A DNA stretch of 64,000 bases. Origin: Pelagibacteraceae bacterium. Lineage in GTDB: Bacteria; Pseudomonadota; Alphaproteobacteria; Pelagibacterales; Pelagibacteraceae. The stretch spans positions 1 through 64,000 of the forward strand of contig VTPE01000001.1 of assembly GCA_008638005.1 (NCBI GenBank), in the 5' to 3' direction. Position 1 is the stretch's first letter; the number at the start of each line of letters is the position of its first letter. Below the pieces are notes generated by a model that saw only the letters and a list, made by a program, of their open reading frames with translations, was not told the origin of the DNA and searched no databases. This document shows, in pieces, positions 17,889-24,653 of the stretch. The translations under genes were made by a program, and so were the position numbers.

Positions 17889-18218
17889 ATGCGTTTTTTT
17901 ACATTTATATTGGTAACAATAACATTGTTCTCGAACGATGTTTTTGCAGAGTTTAAAGAAATCTCAAAAAAAGAATTTTTAGACAGTAATTTAAAGGCTC
18001 TCGAAAAAAGGTTTGATCAAATTGATACTAATAAAGATCAAAAAATAGACGCAAAAGAAAATGAAGCCTGGAGGCAAAAGGTTATAAAAGCCAGAAAAGA
18101 AAGGGCGGCGGCAATTCAAAAGCAACAAGCCGAAATTAGAAAAAAAGTAGACATAAATAAAGATGGTAAAATTTCAAAAGAAGAAATTGAAATTTACAAA
18201 AAAAATCAAAAAAATTAA
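17889..18218 (+). CDS. Secreted EF-hand protein
   Basis: I choose the ATG at 17889 (109 residues, MRFFTFILVTITLFSNDVFA), which gives a clean signal peptide with likely cleavage after VFA at residue 20; an ATG five codons upstream would only lengthen the n-region. The mature part is a charged helix-rich protein with two calcium-binding loops, DTNKDQKIDAKE at 46-57 and DINKDGKISKEE at 88-99. It is probably a small periplasmic calcium-binding protein of unknown role. Its end overlaps the convergent TauE-type gene by 4 bp. Confidence 0.8.
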   Translation: MRFFTFILVTITLFSNDVFAEFKEISKKEFLDSNLKALEKRFDQIDTNKDQKIDAKENEAWRQKVIKARKERAAAIQKQQAEIRKKVDINKDGKISKEEIEIYKKNQKN

Positions 18219-18973
18219 AAAGCTATTTTCATTACCAATAAACAGCCCATTAAAATTAGCATTAGATTAAAAAAAGTTTTAAACAAAGTTTCGCTAATTT
18301 TTTTTCTTAATCGATTACCAATATAAACACCAATTAAGATTGGGATACAAGAAGACAAAGATAATAATATTTTATCAAAATTTATCATACCTTGAGAACT
18401 AAATAACAAAAATTGAAAAACCGAAAAAATAAAAAAAGAAAGTCCCATGAGTTGTATAACTTTATCTTTTGAATAATTTAATGACTGAATAAGAAATATA
18501 AATGGCATAGTATATATACTTGTCACTCCAGTAGTCATTCCAGTTAGAGAGCCAATGATAAATTGTGTTAATTTTGATTTATAACTTTTTATTGTTATTG
18601 CTTTTTTTGAAAGCGATAAAATAGAATTGAAAACTAAAAGTGTAGCTAAAATTAATAAAATATTATCTGATTTTAAAACTATTAAAAAATAAAAACCTGG
18701 AAATATAAATAAAACAGAACCTACTAAAAAGTAAAATACATCTTTAAAAATAATTTTTAGATATTTTCCATCGAGCATCTGGTATAGATTTGTAAAAATA
18801 ATAGGTATTAAAATTATTGATATTGACTCTTTGATATCCATTAAAAAACTTAAAAGTGTTAAAGTAACAGTGGGTAGGCCAACACCTATTAACCCTTTAA
18901 CTAATCCACCAGCTAAAAAGATTAAAATGACTTGAATTAAAATTATGGAATCGATATTTGATAAAAGCAACAT
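18215..18973 (-). CDS. TauE/SafE family membrane permease
   Basis: The 252-residue protein has about eight hydrophobic segments and an early Gly-rich helix, LAGGLVKGLIGVGLPTVTL near residue 20, repeated in weaker form as GSLTGMTTGVTSIYTMPFIF near 140. This duplicated arrangement is typical of TauE/SafE (DUF81) permeases, proposed to move sulfite, sulfoacetate or other organic anions across the inner membrane. The substrate is not readable here. It is divergent from the zinc-ribbon gene with only 14 bp between start codons. Confidence 0.8.
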   Translation of the reverse strand: MLLLSNIDSIILIQVILIFLAGGLVKGLIGVGLPTVTLTLLSFLMDIKESISIILIPIIFTNLYQMLDGKYLKIIFKDVFYFLVGSVLFIFPGFYFLIVLKSDNILLILATLLVFNSILSLSKKAITIKSYKSKLTQFIIGSLTGMTTGVTSIYTMPFIFLIQSLNYSKDKVIQLMGLSFFIFSVFQFLLFSSQGMINFDKILLSLSSCIPILIGVYIGNRLRKKISETLFKTFFNLMLILMGCLLVMKIAF

Positions 18974-18987
18974 ACTAAATAATTAAA

Positions 18988-19374
18988 ATGATTATTGATT
19001 GTAAGTGTAAGAAATACAAGTTTAAAATTCCTCAACAAGATATCACTTCTACCGGTCGAAATGTTATATGTGAAATTTGCAAAGAAGAATGGTTTCAACC
19101 ATTTAGTGATCCGAAAAATAATTTAATTGATAAAATGAATCCGTCATCAATTAAAAATACTTCAAAAGAAAAATTAATAAAAAAAGAAAGGTCATTAATA
19201 TTACCTATAACTTTATTATTTTTAATAATTATTTTTTTAGCGTATCAAATTATGATTGCATACAAGTTTTATATTTTATCTACTTATCCAAGTATGATAA
19301 ATTTTTATGAATCTTTAGAAATTTTAATTGAAATTATAAAAGCAAATTTTAATTTTTTAAAAGAAATTTTTTAA
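18988..19374 (+). CDS. Zinc-ribbon single-pass membrane protein (MJ0042-like)
   Basis: This 128-residue protein has an N-terminal zinc ribbon with ligands Cys5, Cys7, Cys28 and Cys31 in the arrangement CKC...KIPQ...GRNVICEIC, which fits the MJ0042-type zinc finger found at the start of many alphaproteobacterial membrane proteins. One strong transmembrane helix follows at about 70-92, and the rest is a short tail. Zinc binding and membrane anchoring are well supported; the function is unknown. It is followed 12 bp later by the NlpC/P60 gene. Confidence 0.65.
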   Translation: MIIDCKCKKYKFKIPQQDITSTGRNVICEICKEEWFQPFSDPKNNLIDKMNPSSIKNTSKEKLIKKERSLILPITLLFLIIIFLAYQIMIAYKFYILSTYPSMINFYESLEILIEIIKANFNFLKEIF

Positions 19375-19386
19375 TAAAATAAAACT

Positions 19387-20139
19387 ATGAAAATAAAATT
19401 GGAGTGTAAACGAAATTGCACAGGGTTATTTAAAAAACCAAATATAAAATCTGAAAGACAAAAAGAGATTTTATTTGGTGAACAATTTATCGTTACTAAA
19501 AAATTTAAAAAGTTTTTTTATGGGTATTCAGCTTATGAACGTTACCATGGTTATGTTGCAAAAAAAGACCTGACCATTACATCAAATCAAAATAATTATA
19601 TTGTTCAAAAAGGTAAGGCTTTTTTATATAAAAAGAATAATAATAAATCCAAAATCAATAAGTTCCTTTATTTAAACTCAAGAGTATATATTCCAAAATT
19701 AGGTAAAAACTTCTCTCAAATAAACCAATATTGGATCAAGAATGAAGATATCAAAAAAATAAAAAGGAAAAAAAATACTAATTTTATTCAATCTTTAAAA
19801 TATTTTAAAAATACAAAATATGTTTGGGGAGGAAATACTTGCGATGGTATAGATTGCTCTGGATTAGTGCAAGAAATGCTTAAAAATATATTTTTAAAAT
19901 GTCCACGAGATAGCAAAGATCAAGAAAAATTTTTTAAAAAAAAAATTAAAATTAATCAAATCAAAAAAGGAGATTTATTATTTTGGAAGGGCCATGTAGC
20001 TATAGCATTAAATAAAAATGAGTCTGTCCATGCTTATGGTCCCAAAAAAAAAGTAATAAGAATGAAAACAAAAAAAATAATTTCTGATTTATTAAAAAAA
20101 TCTTTAAAATTAAGTTCGATTAGAAGGCCAATAAATTAA
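19387..20139 (+). CDS. NlpC/P60 family cysteine peptidase (peptidoglycan hydrolase)
   Basis: The 250-residue protein looks like a C40 cell-wall peptidase. An N-terminal bacterial SH3-like part (about 1-125) contains GYVAKKDL. The C-terminal catalytic domain has WGGNTCDGIDCSGLVQ with nucleophile Cys157, then GDLLFWKGHVAIAL with His203 and the third polar residue His215 in VHAYG. Alphaproteobacterial relatives of this layout cleave between D-Glu and DAP in peptidoglycan stem peptides. There is no obvious signal peptide, which is common in this subgroup and suggests action on recycled muropeptides, consistent with the AmpG-like permease nearby (inference). Confidence 0.85.
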   Translation: MKIKLECKRNCTGLFKKPNIKSERQKEILFGEQFIVTKKFKKFFYGYSAYERYHGYVAKKDLTITSNQNNYIVQKGKAFLYKKNNNKSKINKFLYLNSRVYIPKLGKNFSQINQYWIKNEDIKKIKRKKNTNFIQSLKYFKNTKYVWGGNTCDGIDCSGLVQEMLKNIFLKCPRDSKDQEKFFKKKIKINQIKKGDLLFWKGHVAIALNKNESVHAYGPKKKVIRMKTKKIISDLLKKSLKLSSIRRPIN

Positions 20140-20185
20140 AATGAGAACATTTTTTTAGTTGATTCGATCTCTTTTTATCCATAGT

Positions 20186-20213
20186 TTGTTCTAGAGCTAT
20201 ATCAAAATATAGT
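20186..20213 (+). promoter_or_regulatory. Candidate promoter for the SUV3-like helicase
   Basis: TTGTTC (20186-20191) and TATAGT (20208-20213) are separated by 16 bp. Transcription would start around 20220, about eight bases before the ATG at 20228, giving a very short leader. Matches are reasonable, but AT-rich DNA yields chance hits. Confidence 0.5.
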
Positions 20214-20227
20214 AGGTCAAAAATTAC

Positions 20228-22699
20228 ATGCCACTAGAGAACAATAATCAAATTTTAGCAATCCTCGGGCCTACCAATACAGGGAAAACTTTTTTAGCGA
20301 TTGAAAGAATGCTTGAATATGGAAATGGGGTAATTGGTTTTCCACTTAGATTATTAGCAAGAGAAGTTTATGACAAAATTGTTTTAAAAATTGGCTACGA
20401 ACGTGTTGCTCTTGTAACTGGTGAAGAAAAAATTATTCCGCCAAAGGCTGACTATTATCTTTGCACTGTAGAATCTATGCCTCAAGATATTAACTTCGAA
20501 TTTGCAGCAATTGATGAGATTCAAATGTGTGCAGATCCTGAACGTGGTCATATTTTTACAGATAGATTGATGAATTATAGAGGTGATAAACTAACAATGT
20601 TTTTAGGATCAGACACAATAAAAAAATTGCTAACTGAACTTGTTCCAGAAACTGAGTTTATTTATAGGGAAAGATTATCAAAATTAACTTATTCGGGTTA
20701 TAAAAAAATATCTAGGATTAAGCCTCGAAGTGCAATCATCGCATTTTCAGTTGATGACGTTTACGCGCTAGCCGAATTCGTAAGAAGACAAAAAGGTGGT
20801 GCAGCTGTAGTAATGGGGTCACTAAGTCCAAAAACAAGAAATTCTCAAGTTGAAATTTATCAATCTGGTGATGTTGATTTCTTAATTGCAACAGACGCAA
20901 TTGGCATGGGCATTAATATGGATATCGATAATGTCTATTTTAGTGGATTAAAAAAATATGATGGTAAAAAAATTAGAGATTTAAGAGACAGTGAAATTGG
21001 TCAAATCAGTGGTCGAGCGGGAAGATATATGAATGATGGATCGTTTGGTACTACCGGAGATTGCGAAAGACTTACTGATGAACAAATTGATAAAGTTGAA
21101 AATCATAGGTTTGATGATGTCTTAAATATTTTTTGGAGAAATAGTAATTTAGACTTCACTTCTAGTCAAAATTTAATTCAAAGCCTAAGTGTAAGACCGC
21201 CTCAAGATAATCTACAAAGAAATAAGGATTTAATTGATGAAACAACATTCAGATTTTTAGTATCAGAAAAATCAAATCTCAACTTTAATAATCATCAAAA
21301 CTTTGTGAAATTACTATGGGAGTGTTGTCAAATTCCAGATTTTACAAAAAGCTCTTATAATGAGCACACTGATATCATCTACAAAGTGTTTTCGTTTTTA
21401 TCTTCTGATAAGGGAAAAATAACAAATGATTGGATGAAACAACAACTCAGTAATTTAAATAATTATGAGGGCAATATTGACAGTTTAGCTAATAGAATTT
21501 CTTATATTAGAACTTGGTCATACGTTTCTAATAAAAGTAACTGGGTAGAAAATGCTGACTATTGGATCGCAAAAACTAAGGAGATTGAAGATAGACTCTC
21601 AGAAAAACTTCATGAAGAACTTTCAAAAAGTTTTGTTGATAAAAGAATAAGCGTTTTATCGAGGGGTTTAAAACAAGATATTGAATTAAACACAAAAATC
21701 ATTGATACAAATAAAATTTATATTAATGAACATTATATTGGCAAAATAAATGGTCTTAAAATCGAATTAGATTATTCGTCAACAAATCTAGATACTGATA
21801 TAAAATCTTTAAAAAAAGCAGCTAGATCCGGTGCCCAACAAGAATTAAAAAATAGAATAGAAAAAATAATCAATCATCAAGAATTACTTGAACTTAAAGA
21901 AGATTTAAAAATCTATTGGCAAGATAGTAAAATCGCCGAGATTAAGCCTGGTAAGAATTATTTAAATCCTATTATTAAACTTTTTATTGATGACACTCTT
22001 GAAGATAATGATTTTTCAAACCTTAAATTAACAATTGAAAATTGGATAGAAAAAGAAAAGCAAAAACATTTAAGTGATCTTATTTCTATTGAAAAAACTT
22101 CTTTAAAGAATTCACTTGCAAGAGGATTGGCCTACCAGTTATTTGAAAATAATGGAGTTTTGAACCGAGAAACTGCCAGCAATATGATTAAAAATTTAAA
22201 TAAAGAGGAAAGGTATGAATTAAGAAAAAAAGGCATAAAAATCGGAAAGTACCATATATATCAGCCCAGAATGATCAGACCCAATGCTATTAAATTTAAA
22301 ACGATATTATGGAAATGCTTTAATAGCACAAAAGAAATGTCATATCCAAACTTCGGCATAAATTTTTTAAAAAATTTTAAAAACAAAAATAAAAATTTTT
22401 TAAGAATTTGTGGATTTGAAACTTTTGGAAATTTTATTATACGAGTTGATATTTTGGAAAGACTTTTTATTGAAATTATCAATCGATCTAAAGATTATAA
22501 GTTTAAATTAGACTCAAAAATCCTGAATCTACTTGGGTGTACAAAAGACGATTTTGTAAATTTTATTAAATTAATTGGCTATAAAGTTATAAATGAAGAA
22601 AATGAACCTGAGTTCAAATATTTGCCAAAAAAAATAAGAAAAAATAAAGAGAAAAAAGCGACTAATGCATTTTCAGTTTTAGAAAATTACAAAATTTAA
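20228..22699 (+). CDS. SUV3-like DEAD/H-box RNA helicase
   Basis: The 823-residue protein is a superfamily 2 helicase of the Suv3 type, the bacterial relative of the mitochondrial degradosome helicase. It has Walker A GPTNTGKT at 14-21, the Suv3-like motif II DEIQMC near 97, motif III LGSDTI near 126, ATDAIGMGINMDID near 222, and motif VI QISGRAGRY near 258. The long, Lys- and Asn-rich C-terminal half (about 330-823) has no motif I recognise. It probably unwinds structured RNA for turnover. It is followed 3 bp later by a TerB-like gene, then fdxA and carD. Confidence 0.87.
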   Translation: MPLENNNQILAILGPTNTGKTFLAIERMLEYGNGVIGFPLRLLAREVYDKIVLKIGYERVALVTGEEKIIPPKADYYLCTVESMPQDINFEFAAIDEIQMCADPERGHIFTDRLMNYRGDKLTMFLGSDTIKKLLTELVPETEFIYRERLSKLTYSGYKKISRIKPRSAIIAFSVDDVYALAEFVRRQKGGAAVVMGSLSPKTRNSQVEIYQSGDVDFLIATDAIGMGINMDIDNVYFSGLKKYDGKKIRDLRDSEIGQISGRAGRYMNDGSFGTTGDCERLTDEQIDKVENHRFDDVLNIFWRNSNLDFTSSQNLIQSLSVRPPQDNLQRNKDLIDETTFRFLVSEKSNLNFNNHQNFVKLLWECCQIPDFTKSSYNEHTDIIYKVFSFLSSDKGKITNDWMKQQLSNLNNYEGNIDSLANRISYIRTWSYVSNKSNWVENADYWIAKTKEIEDRLSEKLHEELSKSFVDKRISVLSRGLKQDIELNTKIIDTNKIYINEHYIGKINGLKIELDYSSTNLDTDIKSLKKAARSGAQQELKNRIEKIINHQELLELKEDLKIYWQDSKIAEIKPGKNYLNPIIKLFIDDTLEDNDFSNLKLTIENWIEKEKQKHLSDLISIEKTSLKNSLARGLAYQLFENNGVLNRETASNMIKNLNKEERYELRKKGIKIGKYHIYQPRMIRPNAIKFKTILWKCFNSTKEMSYPNFGINFLKNFKNKNKNFLRICGFETFGNFIIRVDILERLFIEIINRSKDYKFKLDSKILNLLGCTKDDFVNFIKLIGYKVINEENEPEFKYLPKKIRKNKEKKATNAFSVLENYKI

Positions 22700-22702
22700 A
22701 TT

Positions 22703-23128
22703 ATGTTTTGGAATAAAAAAAAAGAACAACAAGAAAAATTTAAAAGCTTAGAAATGGCAATATGTACGCTTTTAATTCATGCTGCAAAAGCTGATGGTAA
22801 ATTTGAAGATCAAGAAAAAAAATTAATTAGAAAATTTTTAATAGAGTTGGAAATAAAAGATGAAAATTACCTAGACGAACTTATTAATTTTTGCATTAAG
22901 AAAGAAGAGCAATCCATTGAAATTCTTAATATGACAAAAGAAATAAAAAAATTAAAATATGAAGAGCGTCTTTACATTATTGAATTGATAGTCAAAATAA
23001 TATATTCAGACCAACAACTCTGTCATTTCGAAGATAGATTATTAAGAAAAATTTCGGGATTAATCTATATTGAGGATCAAGACTTAGGAATTATTAAAAA
23101 AAATATAAAAAATGACGTACATCGTTAA
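22703..23128 (+). CDS. TerB-like (tellurite-resistance/DjlA domain) protein
   Basis: The 141-residue helical protein carries the TerB signature near the N-terminus: an alanine-rich helix [20 protein letters not shown] (about residues 21-40), followed by a second related half ([25 protein letters not shown] near 93). TerB domains are found alone or in DjlA-like proteins and may bind metal ions or membranes; no function is established for stand-alone alphaproteobacterial copies. It overlaps fdxA by 17 bp. In many relatives I would expect a small S4 RNA-binding protein at this position. Confidence 0.72.
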   Translation: MFWNKKKEQQEKFKSLEMAICTLLIHAAKADGKFEDQEKKLIRKFLIELEIKDENYLDELINFCIKKEEQSIEILNMTKEIKKLKYEERLYIIELIVKIIYSDQQLCHFEDRLLRKISGLIYIEDQDLGIIKKNIKNDVHR

Positions 23129-23435
23129 CGAAAAATGTATAAAATGTAAGTTAACAGACTGTGTAGAAGTATGCCCAGTTGATTGTTTTTATGAAGGAGA
23201 AAATATGCTCGTTATCAACCCTGATGAGTGCATAGATTGCGGTGTGTGCGAACCTGAATGTCCTATTGATGCCATTGAACCTGACACAAATGCAAATACC
23301 GAAGAAATGTTACTCGTTAATAAAGAGTATTCTGAAAAGTGGCCAAATATTTCGAAGAAGAAAGATCCTCTTCCAGATTGGGAAAGTTTTAAAGACGAAA
23401 AGGACAAATTTAATAAGTATTTTGAAAAAAAATAA
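23112..23435 (+). CDS. fdxA: 7Fe ferredoxin FdxA
   Basis: The 107-residue protein is a two-cluster ferredoxin of the FdxA type. The first cysteine set is [17 protein letters not shown] near residues 9-25 and the second is [12 protein letters not shown] near 40-51, the pattern for one 3Fe-4S and one 4Fe-4S cluster. The conserved C-terminal half includes [11 protein letters not shown]. It is a cytoplasmic electron carrier; partners cannot be read from sequence. Its start lies inside the TerB-like gene and carD follows after about 60 bp with its own likely promoter. Confidence 0.94.
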   Translation: MTYIVNEKCIKCKLTDCVEVCPVDCFYEGENMLVINPDECIDCGVCEPECPIDAIEPDTNANTEEMLLVNKEYSEKWPNISKKKDPLPDWESFKDEKDKFNKYFEKK

Positions 23436-23458
23436 AATTTATTAAACCGTAATATGGA

Positions 23459-23485
23459 TTGAAAATTATCTATTAATAATATAAT
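23459..23485 (+). promoter_or_regulatory. Candidate carD promoter with very short leader
   Basis: A perfect TATAAT (23480-23485) is preceded at 15 bp by TTGAAA (23459-23464). The carD ATG at 23497 is 11 bases after the -10, so the transcript would have about five bases, or none, ahead of the start codon. The 15-bp spacer is shorter than ideal. Confidence 0.6.
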
Positions 23486-23496
23486 TCACAGCATCT

Positions 23497-24261
23497 ATGC
23501 CAAAGAAAACTAAAGCAAAACCTAAAGCTAAAAAAACCACTAAAAAAACACCTAGTAAAAAAGTCACAAAAAAAGTAGTAAAAAAAAGTAATAAAAAGGT
23601 TGCCACAAAAGTAGTTTTAGAAAAAAAAATTAAAACTAAAGTTAAAGAAGAAAAAAAAGAAAATTTAGCTCCACAGAATTTTCAAACAAGAACTAGTGCA
23701 CAAAATGATCTCATTGAAATAAAAAAAATAAAAAAACAAGAAACAGAAAAAAGAGTATATAAAGTTAAGGACTATGTGATTTACCCCAAGCATGGTATTG
23801 GACAGATTATTTCAGTCGATAAACTGACGATTGCAGGAATAGACGTTAGTGTTTACAAAATTGAAATTACAAAAGATAAACTCAATTTAACAATTCCAAC
23901 AAATCAACAAAATCATTTAAGACCTTTATCTAGTTTGAATCAGATTAATAAAGCTCTTTCAATTTTAAAAGGTAAGGCCAAAATTAAAAGAACTATGTGG
24001 AGCAGAAGAGCTGCAGAATATGAACAAAAAATTAATTCTGGAGATATTTATCAAATTGCCGAGGTGGTTAGAGATTTAAATAAAAATACAGATATGCCAA
24101 TTGATCAGTCATACAGTGAACGTCAGCTTTTTGAAAAGGCGTATGATCGACTACTTGGAGAAGTTTCAATTGTTTTAAAAATTTCCGAGGATGAAGGTAA
24201 AGTTCGATTAAATAAATCGCTTGGTAAAAAAATCGAAGAACCGGCTAATCAAAGCGCATAA
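23497..24261 (+). CDS. carD: CarD/CdnL-family transcription regulator with Lys-rich N-terminal tail
   Basis: The 254-residue protein combines two parts. Residues 1 to about 85 are a low-complexity tail of Lys, Ala, Thr and Val (KAKPKAKKTTKKTPSKKV is part of it), resembling histone H1 tails. From about 86 comes a CarD domain (RVYKVKDYVIYPKHGIGQI), with the RNA-polymerase-interacting Tudor-like fold, then the helical DNA-contacting C-terminus (TMWSRRAAEYEQKINSGD). CarD/CdnL proteins stabilise RNA polymerase open complexes. Most family members are about 150-170 residues, so the tail is an addition. A strong terminator follows directly. Confidence 0.92.
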   Translation: MPKKTKAKPKAKKTTKKTPSKKVTKKVVKKSNKKVATKVVLEKKIKTKVKEEKKENLAPQNFQTRTSAQNDLIEIKKIKKQETEKRVYKVKDYVIYPKHGIGQIISVDKLTIAGIDVSVYKIEITKDKLNLTIPTNQQNHLRPLSSLNQINKALSILKGKAKIKRTMWSRRAAEYEQKINSGDIYQIAEVVRDLNKNTDMPIDQSYSERQLFEKAYDRLLGEVSIVLKISEDEGKVRLNKSLGKKIEEPANQSA

Positions 24262-24297
24262 AAAAAACGCCCTTCCGGATGAGAAGAGCGTTTTTTT
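24261..24297 (+). terminator. Strong, probably bidirectional Rho-independent terminator
   Basis: The arms ACGCCCTTC (24267-24275) and GAAGAGCGT (24283-24291) form a nine-position stem with one mismatch and a seven-base loop. It is flanked by a run of A on the left and seven T on the right, so it can stop carD on the plus strand and the small Lys-rich gene on the minus strand. It is the only classical terminator I find between convergent genes in this window. Confidence 0.9.
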
Positions 24298-24324
24298 CTA
24301 AAAAGTTTTTCTAAAATTAAAAAA

Positions 24325-24432
24325 CTATCTTTTTCTTCTTTTAGTAGCTTTTTTCTTTTTAGCTTTCTTCTTAGTAGCTTTTTTGGCTTTTTTCTTAGTA
24401 GCCTTTTTAGCTTTTTTTCTTTTTTTTGCCAT
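24325..24432 (-). CDS. 35-residue Lys/Ala-rich histone-H1-like protein
   Basis: From the ATG at 24432 the minus strand encodes 35 residues, about 70% Lys plus Arg, with the rest Ala and Thr after the initial Met. It begins MAKKRKKAKKATKKKA, has two tandem copies of the eight-residue unit KKATKKKA (24-bp DNA repeats, 24361-24408) and ends ATKRRKR. A strong Shine-Dalgarno, GAGAGGAA, lies about 8 bp before the ATG, which is rare in this window and argues for real translation. It resembles the tails of bacterial histone-H1-like (HC1/AlgP-type) proteins and should bind DNA or RNA. It faces carD across a shared terminator. Confidence 0.78.
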   Translation of the reverse strand: MAKKRKKAKKATKKKAKKATKKKAKKKKATKRRKR

Positions 24433-24503
24433 CTCCGTTCCTCTCTTTAATTTAAAGTTTGGAGTATCACACAAAATTAATTATGTGATTCGTTATTAAC
24501 TAA

Positions 24504-24532
24504 TTTAAAAACGAATTCGTTATTAAAGTCAA
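24504..24532 (-). promoter_or_regulatory. Candidate promoter with palindrome for the Lys-rich gene
   Basis: On the minus strand TTGACT (24527-24532) and TTTAAA (24504-24509) are separated by 17 bp, and the spacer contains a perfect 12-bp palindrome, AACGAATTCGTT (24510-24521). A 12-bp direct repeat, ATTCGTTATTAA, occurs at 24515-24526 and again at 24488-24499. This is a plausible operator overlapping a promoter. The rest of the 221-bp gap (24433-24653) is AT-rich with nothing else I recognise. Confidence 0.45.
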
Positions 24533-24653
24533 ACGTTAAAAATTTTATAAATTTCTTCAAAAAATATTTTTTGATTTTAAAAAAATATTTTTAGTTCTAA
24601 TGATAAAACAAAATTTTTTTTTAGTTAAAAAGTCAATGTTTTTAGTAACTTTT

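Noticed and set aside
22703-23128. TerB-like gene as a tellurite-resistance island.
   Set aside because: There are no terA, terC, terD or terE genes; it is embedded in a conserved helicase/ferredoxin/carD group.
24361-24408. Short tandem repeats that could suggest a CRISPR-like or satellite array.
   Set aside because: The 24-bp units are in frame with a short ORF with a good RBS and there are no unique spacers between them, so they are codon repeats in the Lys-rich protein.
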